This document shows, one piece after another, positions 1-6,059 of a stretch of 6,059 bases of DNA (its first letter is position 1; each line of letters starts with the position of its first letter). Location: the NCBI GenBank assembly GCA_031276055.1, contig JAISNW010000044.1, positions 1-6,059 of the forward strand, read 5' to 3'. This stretch comes from Deferribacteraceae bacterium. Its GTDB lineage: Bacteria; Chrysiogenota; Deferribacteres; Deferribacterales; JAISNW01. A model generated the notes under the pieces. It saw only the letters and a list, made by a program, of their open reading frames with translations. It made no database searches and was not told the origin of the DNA. A program made the position numbers and the translations under genes.

Positions 1-600
1 GATGGAGGCGCTCCTGGCAGCGTCAGCCACCACACAGGAGAAAACTACACCTCTGATAAGTTAGAGAGTATAATAATCCGCTTTGCAAAAGAAGATATCT
101 CTGCATACGCAGGAACGCCTCTTGAAGAAGGAGATGATTATTTTGAAGCTATGGATGGTAAGGACGGAATATCTATATTGAAAGAGCTCTTTTCGTCTAT
201 GACGGCGCAATTAGCAAGCTATTCAACCCGCCTGTTGACTAAAGAGACAACTGTTGCCGTAATCCCGCTGGATGCAGCAGATAAAAGCCTTGCAGCCAAT
301 GCGGAATACTTCACAGAACAGCTGTATTTTGCGGCGGCGGAATACAGAGGGTGGAAGAGCGTTGAACGCAAAGATATTCAGAAGATATTGAACGAGATCA
401 AGTTCAACCTATCAGGGCTTGCGGACGATGCAAGCGTGATAAAGCTAGGCGAGCTGTCGGGAGCGCAGCTTCTTATCACTGGTTCGCTCTACCAGAAAGA
501 CGATTCATTTGAAGTATACCTAAAACTTATAGATGCTGAAAGCGGCGAGACCCTAAGCGTTACAAGGGGGAAGATCAATAGAGCGTTAGGGATAAAATAA
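1..600 (+). CDS. CsgG/FlgO-like envelope protein, 3' part (5' end outside window)
   Basis: The frame is open from the first base to the TAA at 598-600, giving 199 visible residues; the true start lies upstream. The Met codon at 151 is only an internal candidate, because the same frame continues in front of it without a stop. Visible residues 84-185 fit the CsgG/FlgO/LpoB-type fold: a first strand VAVIPL (85-90), a helix, VERKDIQKILNE (121-132, matching the family pattern 'veR..l..il.E'), then GAQLLITGSL (154-163, 'gad.litGsi') and a last strand pair around a DAESGE turn (178-183). Such proteins are usually periplasmic or outer-membrane lipoproteins acting in secretion-channel assembly, flagellar outer-membrane function or cell-wall synthase activation. 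Residues 1-80 are polar and not recognised. No signal peptide is visible because the N-terminus is missing. The domain call is reasonably firm; the specific role is unknown. azlC follows after 28 bp on the same strand. Confidence 0.72.
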   Translation, partial: DGGAPGSVSHHTGENYTSDKLESIIIRFAKEDISAYAGTPLEEGDDYFEAMDGKDGISILKELFSSMTAQLASYSTRLLTKETTVAVIPLDAADKSLAANAEYFTEQLYFAAAEYRGWKSVERKDIQKILNEIKFNLSGLADDASVIKLGELSGAQLLITGSLYQKDDSFEVYLKLIDAESGETLSVTRGKINRALGIK

Positions 601-628
601 CCCGCCTTTTACATAAACGGCTGTCGGG

Positions 629-1315
629 ATGTTAAAAAGAACCATATTCTTTGCACTTAAAAGCTCCCTCCCTGTTATGTTGGGGTATATCGCCATCGGT
701 TCCGCCTTTGGGCTTATAATGCAGAATATCGGCTACCCTATAATTTTGACGCTGTTTATGAGCGTTGTAATATATGCGGGAGCAGGCCAGTATGCTGCGG
801 CGGGGTTGTTTGCTGCAGCAGCAGGTTATCTGGAGATAGCTCTAACGATCTTTTTAATAAACTCCCGCCATATAGTTTATGGTTTTTCTATGCGGGATAA
901 ATTTAATAATACCGCCCCTTACACTCCATACCTCATCTTTGGGTTGACGGATGAAACTTTCGGACTCCTATCCACCATTAAAACCCCAACGGATCTGCCT
1001 ACAGCTAGAGTATATTTTTACATCACATTATTTAACCAGTTATCGTGGGTTGCAGGGAGCGTTGCGGGTTTTATAGCTGGGAAGGTGATTCCCTTTGATT
1101 TCAGAGGGGCTGAATTTGCCCTAACCGCCCTCTTTGTAGTTTTATTGCTGGAGCAGTGGAAAAATAGGAGCGAAAATGCACCGTTTATAATTGCCGCCGT
1201 TTCAGCGGCGCTTGCTCTCTTAATTTTCGGAGCGGAAAATATGCTGATTGCGGCGTTTGTGCTCTCTCTCATAGGGGCGGCGGGTGCAAGTATAAGGAGG
1301 GGGAAAGTTGCTTAG
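629..1315 (+). CDS. azlC: AzlC-family branched-chain amino-acid exporter, large subunit
   Basis: A 228-residue, strongly hydrophobic inner-membrane protein of normal AzlC/YgaZ/BrnF length. Family signatures are visible: the first membrane segment after a short basic N-terminus with PVMLGYIAIGSAFGL (15-29), YAGAGQYAA (49-57), INSRHIVYGFSM (77-88), GLTDETF (105-111) and FNQLSWVAGS (135-144). AzlC pairs with the small AzlD subunit to export branched-chain amino acids or analogues; known relatives are Bacillus AzlCD (azaleucine resistance), E. coli YgaZH (valine) and Corynebacterium BrnFE (isoleucine, methionine). The exact substrate cannot be read from sequence. The ATG at 629 is the first usable start after an in-frame TAA at 614-616. 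No clear Shine-Dalgarno precedes it, so translation may depend partly on readthrough from the gene ending at 600. The stop overlaps the azlD start. Confidence 0.93.
   Translation: MLKRTIFFALKSSLPVMLGYIAIGSAFGLIMQNIGYPIILTLFMSVVIYAGAGQYAAAGLFAAAAGYLEIALTIFLINSRHIVYGFSMRDKFNNTAPYTPYLIFGLTDETFGLLSTIKTPTDLPTARVYFYITLFNQLSWVAGSVAGFIAGKVIPFDFRGAEFALTALFVVLLLEQWKNRSENAPFIIAAVSAALALLIFGAENMLIAAFVLSLIGAAGASIRRGKVA
1294..1300 (+). promoter_or_regulatory. Strong ribosome binding site that fixes the azlD TTG start
   Basis: The heptamer AAGGAGG lies 7 nt upstream of the TTG at 1308, inside the last codons of azlC. It is the best Shine-Dalgarno in the window. It supports initiation at TTG rather than at a downstream Met, and indicates coupled AzlC/AzlD synthesis. 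Confidence 0.82.
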
Positions 1316-1628
1316 CCTAAGCCAAGCCGCTGCAGCCGCTCTTATATGCGCTCTGGTTACCTTTTTCACAAGGGCGTTCCCTTTTATTATATATCAGAAC
1401 AGCTGGAGCGAAAACCCGTCAATAAAATTTCTTCAGCGGTATATCCCGCCTATGACTATGGTTATCCTCACAGTTTACTGCTTTAAGGATGTTTCATTAG
1501 GCGCTTTCGCCATCCCTTTTATCTCCGCTCTTTTTACCGCGGCGCTGCACTTCCTCCTTAAAAACCCTCTAATAAGTATATTCAGCGGCACAACGTTATA
1601 CATGGTTCTAATCAGATTTTTCAATTAG
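1308..1628 (+). CDS. azlD: AzlD-family branched-chain amino-acid exporter, small subunit
   Basis: A 106-residue membrane protein of the usual AzlD/YgaH/BrnE length with about four hydrophobic segments. Family marks are the FFTRAFPF motif (19-26) at the end of the first segment, and RYIPPMTMVILTVY (44-57), whose paired prolines open the second. It is the obligatory partner of AzlC in the inner membrane. The start is a TTG that overlaps the azlC stop (TAG 1313-1315) by 8 bp and sits 7 nt after a near-perfect Shine-Dalgarno. This gap and overlap are typical of translationally coupled subunits. The TAG at 1626-1628 overlaps by 4 bp with the stop codon of the convergent lipoprotein gene, so no terminator fits between the two. 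Confidence 0.92.
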   Translation: MLSLSQAAAAALICALVTFFTRAFPFIIYQNSWSENPSIKFLQRYIPPMTMVILTVYCFKDVSLGAFAIPFISALFTAALHFLLKNPLISIFSGTTLYMVLIRFFN

Positions 1629-2962
1629 CGCTGCACAGTTTTTAGCAGTATCTCTGGAAGGTGTTCAATAATTTCAAGCTGGTTAGGGGTGCATCTATCT
1701 TGAGAATCTTTTAGATAGCTCTGAAAAATTCTAATATCATCTTCATTATACCCCCTTGCAGCCAAGCGCCTCTTGTATTGCTGCTCATTTACGCATATTC
1801 TGGGAAGTTCAGAGAGGTCATATACTTTTTCAATATACAACTCTGTGTGTATACGTCTTGCCATATCAGAGTAAATAAAAGCTGTTCCAAGCGATGCAAC
1901 GTTTCTGCTCTCTGCTAACTTAGGGGGCAAGGCGATGTGCGTATAGCGCACCATCACCTTTTCAAACCTATGCCGGTATATTAAAGCGGCAAATTCATCA
2001 GGCGATATGATAACGCTTAAAATATCATCCAGTCTAAAAAGTTTTGCAAGCCTTGCCTTGCCTGTTTTATTATCAATAATAAACAGCTCTATCTGATATA
2101 GCCGATATGCAGGAAGGTATTCATTTAAGAAACCTTCGCCTTGTAGGGGGCGGGCGGTTTTAAGAAAACCGCGTAAGCTGTTAGGGGCAAGGTAAGGGTG
2201 TAAAAAGAGCGCTCGATCTGCGGCATAGCGGTTCATCTCCCTCTTATCAAGAGAGCCTTTCAATAAACCGCTGTATATCTTTAACTCCTGTTTCTGCCTC
2301 TGAGTGAGGGCGCTCTTATAACTATCTGGGTCCGGCAACCCCAAAAACCGCCCCAAAGACGCAACGCTCATCTTTAGGGTAAATTTATAAGGGGGGAGTT
2401 GATAAGTAGCGGTATAATCGCTTAAAAGATCTTCCGCGCCGCCTTCAAAAGAGTTAATTGCTAAAATTGGGGTTATATATAGGCGCGCTAAGAGCTCTTT
2501 TTTGGTAAAACCGATTACAATGTCATCATCGTGGCTTACTGCAAAACCTGTTGGGGCGAGATCGTTAAAATCAGTGCGTTTAAGCCGCTCAATATCCATA
2601 TTAGAGAAAAAGAGGTAGTACTTAAATGGGGAATTTAGCCCATCTTGCTCAAAGAGCTTTGCATTATGCGCCAGAAGATATCTAAATATATTGGTAGACT
2701 GGCTGTCAGGCGGGATAAAATAAGAGACATAGTCCGAGTTTTTAGCGTATCCGCAATAATCGCCGTGCTTTCTGAAATCAGCGCGTGCAACCTTATCATA
2801 ATCGCAGCGGAAAGAGACAGTTTTTACATCTTTAGCCGCCTCCATTGAAAGATAATCAACAGCAAGCGGGTTGACGCTGCCTAGCTGCAACTTTGGAGCG
2901 CAGCCTACTGTAATCAGTAAGAGCAATAAGAGAGAAAAGAGCGCATATCTCTTGCAGCCCAT
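1625..2962 (-). CDS. Unrecognised 445-residue lipoprotein, coupled to a terC-family gene
   Basis: I do not recognise the family. The N-terminus is a classic lipoprotein signal: MGCKRYALF, a run of six Leu (11-16), then ITVGC with the lipidated Cys at 21. Thr at -3 is slightly atypical for a lipobox. Residues after Cys21 are Ala-Pro, not Asp, so by the E. coli sorting rule it would go to the outer membrane. The mature chain is soluble, with no further membrane segment. It has four more cysteines at 53, 70, 390 and 424, two near each end, which could form disulfides in the periplasm. Local features include an acidic patch SHDDDIVIGF (143-152), an aromatic- and Pro-rich stretch near 183-195, and a basic helix-rich C-terminus. 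The ATG directly follows the terC TAG with no gap; an AAGGG 8 nt upstream inside terC is a plausible ribosome binding site. This implies co-expression with terC. Its function is unknown; a role in the envelope related to metal handling is only inference from the neighbour. Confidence 0.85.
   Translation of the reverse strand: MGCKRYALFSLLLLLLITVGCAPKLQLGSVNPLAVDYLSMEAAKDVKTVSFRCDYDKVARADFRKHGDYCGYAKNSDYVSYFIPPDSQSTNIFRYLLAHNAKLFEQDGLNSPFKYYLFFSNMDIERLKRTDFNDLAPTGFAVSHDDDIVIGFTKKELLARLYITPILAINSFEGGAEDLLSDYTATYQLPPYKFTLKMSVASLGRFLGLPDPDSYKSALTQRQKQELKIYSGLLKGSLDKREMNRYAADRALFLHPYLAPNSLRGFLKTARPLQGEGFLNEYLPAYRLYQIELFIIDNKTGKARLAKLFRLDDILSVIISPDEFAALIYRHRFEKVMVRYTHIALPPKLAESRNVASLGTAFIYSDMARRIHTELYIEKVYDLSELPRICVNEQQYKRRLAARGYNEDDIRIFQSYLKDSQDRCTPNQLEIIEHLPEILLKTVQR
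2154..2172. repeat. Perfect 8-bp inverted repeat inside the lipoprotein gene
   Basis: GCGGTTTT and AAAACCGC are separated by three bases, giving an uninterrupted 8-bp stem with a 3-nt loop. It lies within the lipoprotein coding region (residues near GFLKTAR, 265-271) and is not followed by a T-run on either strand, so it is not a terminator. It may be chance. Confidence 0.4.
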
Positions 2963-3676
2963 CTAAACCGCCCTTGGATTATGCCTATTTATTAATAGTA
3001 TTAAGACTTCCACAGCGGCTGAAAACCCCATCGCCGCATATAGATAACCTTTAGGGATATGAATATTAAAACCGCCCGTAAATAAAAGAGCCCCTATCAG
3101 AACTACAAAGGCGAGGGCAAGCACCTTCACAGAGATAAAGGAGGTGATCATTCTGACTAAAAAAGCTGAAGAGAATAGCATAAACGCCATAGCGATAACT
3201 ATAGCAAGGATCATTATAGGCAGTACGCGAGATAAACCCACCGCAGTGAATACTGAATCGATGGAAAATATTATATCAAACGCGGCGATCTGAAAAGCCA
3301 CCCAGAACACTCCGCCCGTTGCGGCGTGAGTTTCAGCATGTTTTCCCGCCCAGAGATTATATATCTCGATAGAGCCTTTATATATAAGAAAACCGCCTCC
3401 GACAATCACTACAAGATCACGCACAGAGAACGGATGGGAAAATAGATGAAAGAGGGGTTGAACAAGCCCCACAAGCCACGATATACCGCAAAGAAAGATA
3501 ATCCTAGTGATTAGAGCAAAGGCAAGCCCTAACTTTCTTGCTGAATCCTGTTTATCTTTTGGCAGCCCGCTGACCAAGATGGAGAGCATAACGAGGTTGT
3601 CCGCCCCTAAGATGATCTCCAAAGTCGTAAGAGTAATAAGGGAAAGCCATGTATCTAAAGAGAGAAAAATATCCAT
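2963..3676 (-). CDS. TerC-family integral membrane protein, probable metal (Mn-type) transporter
   Basis: A 237-residue inner-membrane protein with about seven hydrophobic segments and no CBS domains, matching the short YgdQ/YkoY-like branch of the TerC family. The two hallmark acidic membrane motifs are present: LEIILGADNLVML (19-31, with E20 and D26-N27) and FDIIFSIDSV (133-142, with D134 and D140). GGGFLIYKG (93-101) and the C-terminal HIPKGYLYAAMGFS (206-219) are also typical. TerC proteins have been tied to tellurite resistance and, in Bacillus and E. coli relatives, to manganese efflux or metal supply to exported proteins; the substrate here is not provable. The ATG is immediately preceded by an in-frame TAG, so it is the earliest possible start. 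No good Shine-Dalgarno lies in front; an AGAGG is too far away at 19 nt. It is the first gene of a two-gene unit with the lipoprotein. Confidence 0.92.
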   Translation of the reverse strand: MDIFLSLDTWLSLITLTTLEIILGADNLVMLSILVSGLPKDKQDSARKLGLAFALITRIIFLCGISWLVGLVQPLFHLFSHPFSVRDLVVIVGGGFLIYKGSIEIYNLWAGKHAETHAATGGVFWVAFQIAAFDIIFSIDSVFTAVGLSRVLPIMILAIVIAMAFMLFSSAFLVRMITSFISVKVLALAFVVLIGALLFTGGFNIHIPKGYLYAAMGFSAAVEVLILLINRHNPRAV

Positions 3677-3715
3677 CTATTAAACCAGATTTAAGCCTCT
3701 AAAAAAATTTACTGC

Positions 3716-3744
3716 ACTTTAAACCTAATCTAGATTATAGTCAA
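3716..3744 (-). promoter_or_regulatory. Candidate terC promoter with palindromic spacer
   Basis: On the minus strand TTGACT (3739-3744) is followed after exactly 17 bp by TAAAGT (3716-3721), 5/6 and 4/6 matches to the sigma-70 consensus. A perfect TATAAT (3734-3739) overlaps the -35 box by one base and could instead be a -10, but has no convincing -35 of its own. Transcription would start about 30 bp before the terC ATG. The -35 sits at the edge of the transposase remnant. Confidence 0.45.
3726..3737. promoter_or_regulatory. 12-bp perfect palindrome, possible operator
   Basis: TAATCTAGATTA reads identically on both strands and lies wholly inside the 17-bp spacer of the candidate terC promoter. 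A dimeric repressor bound here would block polymerase. The AT-rich context makes a chance palindrome possible, and no regulator gene is visible nearby. Confidence 0.35.
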
Positions 3745-4015
3745 CCGCTTATATCGGCCGCGTGGGCGATACTTTAAGAAATCGTGATCGTCCATTGAAG
3801 TTAAAGGTGTTACGAAATTATGAAAAATTGTAAAGATAAAACCACTTAGGTATAAAATGGCTGTTATGGCAAAAGAGCGGGGTGTTTATTTGCTATGGTT
3901 CAACTTCCTGCGGAAAAATAGCTGTAGGAAAAACCAAACTCCTCTGCAAATCGGCATTGCTTATAACAGATACCCCTCACATTTAATATTACAATTTACA
4001 TATAGTAATCAATAA
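3741..4015 (+). pseudogene. Degenerate transposase C-terminus (IS remnant)
   Basis: Two overlapping frames carry pieces that together resemble the end of a DDE transposase. Frame A (3741-3833, stop TAA) reads TAYIGRVGDTLRNRDRPL near its start, like the family pattern 'TaYvERvN.TlR.r..pL', with Gly where the catalytic Glu is expected. Frame B, open from 3824 to a TAA at 4013-4015, contains YLLWFNFLRKNS (12 residues) and KNQTPLQIGIA, like the usual 'yyNF.RpHssL..kTPaqaaGI' ending. The first ATG in frame B is at 3857, giving 52 residues, with no ribosome binding site. The two pieces follow in the correct order but need a frame change near 3820-3855. The N-terminal two thirds and any terminal inverted repeats are not visible. 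I read this as a dead insertion-sequence fragment. The exact IS family cannot be assigned, and the match is from pattern memory, so it is moderate at best. Confidence 0.45.
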
Positions 4016-4019
4016 CTGA

Positions 4020-4050
4020 TTGACAATTTCAGAGTTAAAAAGTATATACT
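4020..4050 (+). promoter_or_regulatory. Candidate promoter for the type I exporter gene
   Basis: A perfect -35 TTGACA (4020-4025) is followed by TATATA (4043-4048) at 17-bp spacing, or by the better hexamer TATACT (4045-4050) at 19 bp. Start of transcription would be near 4056, leaving a leader of about 50 nt before the ATG at 4107. A small inverted repeat TCAAT/ATTGA (4009-4013 and 4019-4023) overlaps the -35 box. The promoter begins immediately after the transposase remnant ends. Confidence 0.5.
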
Positions 4051-4064
4051 ACTCTGTCTTTTTT
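4030..4064 (+). repeat. Nested inverted repeats plus T-run over the -10 region
   Basis: CAGAGT (4030-4035) pairs with ACTCTG (4051-4056), and between them AGTATATACT (4041-4050) is a perfect 10-bp palindrome that contains the -10 box. Six T follow at 4059-4064. The stem is only 6 bp and AT-rich, so a terminator would be weak; an operator or a cruciform are alternatives. Confidence 0.35.
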
Positions 4065-4106
4065 GTTTCGAAAGTTCTTTTATTTATTTTATTGGGAATT
4101 ACATAG

Positions 4107-6059
4107 ATGCATACAGGCTTAATTATATTGGAGCTTTTGGGGAGGTTTAATAAGATTTCCATAGATGTTCGCCATATAGCGCGGGAGTATGGGATAACGC
4201 AGGATATAACTTCAGAGGATTCATAAAGATAAGCCGCAAACTTGGTTTTAAGACGAAGTTGAAGCAGTTTAATAAGAGGAATATAGCAAGCTATCCCCTT
4301 CCTGCGGTATTAATTACTAAGGAAGGGGATTTTGGTTTAGTATTGAAACACAATCATGATCTTGCGGCGGGGATAGATGAATGCCTTGCTTTCTTTCCAT
4401 CAAAGGGTAAAGACCCGATAAGATTGACGTTTGAAAGGCTATCAGAGTTGGTGGGCGGTAAATATATTGTATCGAAGTTTAAGTTGCTCACACTAGAGGC
4501 AGTATTTGGTTTTAAGTGGTTTTATAGGGAGATACTGAATTACAAGAGGATAGTGGGCGAGGTGTTGTTGGCATCTTTTACAGTGCAGCTGTTTGGGATA
4601 GCAACACCGCTTTTTACGCAGGTGATATTGGACAAGGTTCTTGTCCACCATAGTTTAAGCACTCTCAATGTGATAGCAGCAGCATTTTTAATAGTGACGG
4701 TATTTGAGTTTTTGATGAATGTATCTCGCAATCATATATTTATCCATATGGCTGGGAAGTTGGATGCCAAATTGGGAGCTAAGCTATTTAGGCATTTAAT
4801 GAGCCTTCCGTTTGTGTATTTTGAGACGAGGCAGGTGGGGGTGACTGTAGCTCGGGTGCGAGAATTAGACACCATAAGAGAGTTTATCACAAACAAATCT
4901 CTTTCAGCGATAGTAGATGTTATATTCAGTTTTGTGTTTGTGGCGATAATGTTTGTATACAGTGTTAGGCTCACACTTATTGCATTAAGTTTTATTACGG
5001 CGATAGGGTTAGTATATTTATTCGCAACACCGGAACTTCGTAGGCGTTTGGATGAGAAGTTTGCAAGCGGAGCAAAATCCAACAGTTACTTGGTGGAATC
5101 AGTCACAGGGATCCAGACGGTTAAATCTTTGGCGATAGAAGGGAGTATGCAGAAGAAGTGGGAAGAATTTTTGGCAAAGTATGTGCGCTCCACCTTTAAT
5201 ATGGCAAACTTTTCCACCTTTTTTGGGAACTTAGCAAGCACATTGCAGAAACTGATGACGATAAGCATATTGTATTTTGGCGTCAGCGAGGTGATAGGAG
5301 GGAATCTTTCTGTGGGGCAGTTGATAGCATTTCAGATGTTCTGCGGTCAATTTTCTGGTCCGATATTAAGGCTTGTGAATCTTTGGAATGAATTTCAGCA
5401 GGCGCTTTTATCTGTGGAGAGGATTGGAGATATATTAAACCACCCGACAGAGCAGTCCACAACGAAAGCGATAACCATTCAGAAGCTGAAAGGGGAAGTT
5501 AAATTTGATAATATATCTTTTACATATGCACCTGAACTACCCAATGTTATAGAGGGATTTTCGCTTTACGCGCAAGCGGGGACGAGCATAGGGATAGTGG
5601 GTCGTTCCGGCAGCGGCAAGAGCACGGTGGCGAAGTTATTGCAGAGGTTGTATCTTTCCCGCTCTGGAGCGATATATGTGGACGGAGTGGATATTCAGCA
5701 TGTAAGCCCGCTATGGTTAAGAAACAATATAGGGGTAGTGTTGCAGGAGAACTATCTTTTTAGTGGAACGATAAGAGAGAATATTTCTATAGCGAGACCG
5801 GATGCTCCAATGGATATGATAATAGAGGCAGCGAAGGCGGCAGGTGCACATGAATTTATAACGGAGCTTTCACAGGGGTATGATACGCAAGTTGGTGAGC
5901 GAGGCACGGCGCTATCGGGTGGTCAGAGGCAACGTGTGGCGATAGCGAGGGCGCTTATCACCGCCCCTTCAATATTGATATTTGATGAGGCGACATCTGC
6001 GTTAGATTTTGAGTCTGAGAGGATTATACAGGACAATTTGAATAAGATAAAAGCAGAGA
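4107..6059 (+). CDS. HlyB/RtxB-type type I secretion ABC exporter, frameshifted near 4220 and cut at the window end
   Basis: An inner-membrane permease-ATPase fusion that, in known systems, exports RTX-type proteins through a membrane-fusion protein and an outer-membrane channel. The ATG at 4107 directly follows an in-frame TAG; its frame runs 38 good residues and stops at 4224-4226. Homology continues without a gap in the next frame from 4220 (open 4154-6059), so one base, probably a T in the GATTC at 4218-4222, is missing. Restored numbering: residues 1-130 C39-like domain lacking the catalytic Cys (Thr3-Gly4 at that place) and the His (EGDFGLVLKH); about 150-435 membrane domain with VLVHHSLSTLNVI and GAKLFRHLMSLPF; 470-651 nucleotide-binding domain with Walker A GRSGSGKST (499-507), Q-loop VLQEN, signature LSGGQRQR (603-610) and Walker B ILIFDE with D627-E628. 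These positions match HlyB (707 residues) within a few residues. About 56 residues, including the H-loop His, lie beyond the window. Codons are ATA and TTG rich compared with the left-hand genes. If the frameshift is real, only a product restarting at a non-ATG codon such as TTG 4259 is possible, so this may be a pseudogene. Confidence 0.9.
4218..4226 (+). other. Frameshift site in the exporter gene
   Basis: Reading from 4107, ITSED is followed by Ser and a TAA. Adding one T to the GATTC yields ITSED-FIKISRKLGFKTK, which fits the helix and 'lGlkak' strand of HlyB-type N-terminal domains without any loss. There is no X-XXY-YYZ slippery heptamer, so programmed slippage is unlikely. A true deletion or a consensus error are the two options. 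Confidence 0.8.

Noticed and set aside
151..153. ATG as the true start of the CsgG-like protein
   Set aside because: The frame stays open to base 1 and no Shine-Dalgarno precedes this ATG, so the gene most likely starts outside the window.
1018..1272. Minus-strand frame of 84 codons
   Set aside because: Antisense of azlC, which is a clear family member; no ribosome binding site or recognisable product.
2645..2848. Plus-strand frame of 67 codons
   Set aside because: Antisense to the lipoprotein gene, which has a convincing signal peptide and abuts terC.
3677..3860. yybP-ykoY manganese riboswitch before terC
   Set aside because: The conserved purine-rich core and paired C/G elements are not seen on the minus strand, and the leader from the candidate promoter is too short.
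3857..4015. Independent small protein of 52 residues
   Set aside because: No ribosome binding site, and its sequence resembles the tail of a transposase continuing from a neighbouring frame; treated as part of the remnant.
4215..4230. Programmed -1 ribosomal frameshifting
   Set aside because: There is no slippery heptamer in the zero frame before the TAA and no obvious downstream hairpin, and this family is not known to use recoding.
4540..5268. Three minus-strand open frames (4540-4731, 4732-5082, 5086-5268)
   Set aside because: They lie opposite the exporter gene, whose plus-strand frame is continuous and strongly recognisable; their translations are low-complexity antisense with no start signals.

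Overview
The window looks like chromosomal DNA of a diderm (Gram-negative) bacterium. It encodes a lipoprotein signal peptide without an inner-membrane retention Asp at +2, a CsgG-like envelope protein, and a HlyB-type exporter that normally works with an outer-membrane channel. Base composition is moderately AT-rich with frequent ATA and AGA/AGG codons, so it does not look enteric; I cannot name the lineage. There is no RNA gene, CRISPR array or intact insertion sequence.

Left block (1-1628, + strand): the 3' end of a CsgG/FlgO-like envelope protein gene whose start lies before the window, then azlC and azlD. The last two encode the two subunits of a branched-chain amino-acid exporter and are translationally coupled: they overlap by 8 bp, and azlD uses a TTG start behind a strong Shine-Dalgarno.

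Middle block (1625-3676, - strand): terC-family gene first, then an unrecognised 445-residue lipoprotein whose ATG directly abuts the terC stop. This pair converges on azlD and overlaps it by 4 bp, with no room for a terminator. A candidate promoter with a 12-bp perfect palindrome in its spacer lies upstream of terC.

Junction (3677-4106): no intact gene. It holds a decayed transposase C-terminus in two frames (about 3741-4015), followed by a good -35/-10 promoter candidate inside nested inverted repeats and a T-run.

Right block (4107 to the end, + strand): a type I secretion ABC exporter of the HlyB/RtxB class, cut by the window end before its H-loop. Its N-terminal C39-like domain is degenerate at both catalytic positions, as expected for RTX-type exporters. 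A single missing base near 4220 splits it into two frames. Codon use differs visibly from the left side (ATA and TTG rich). With the adjacent transposase remnant, this suggests an acquired secretion locus that has been disrupted, unless the frameshift is a sequence error.
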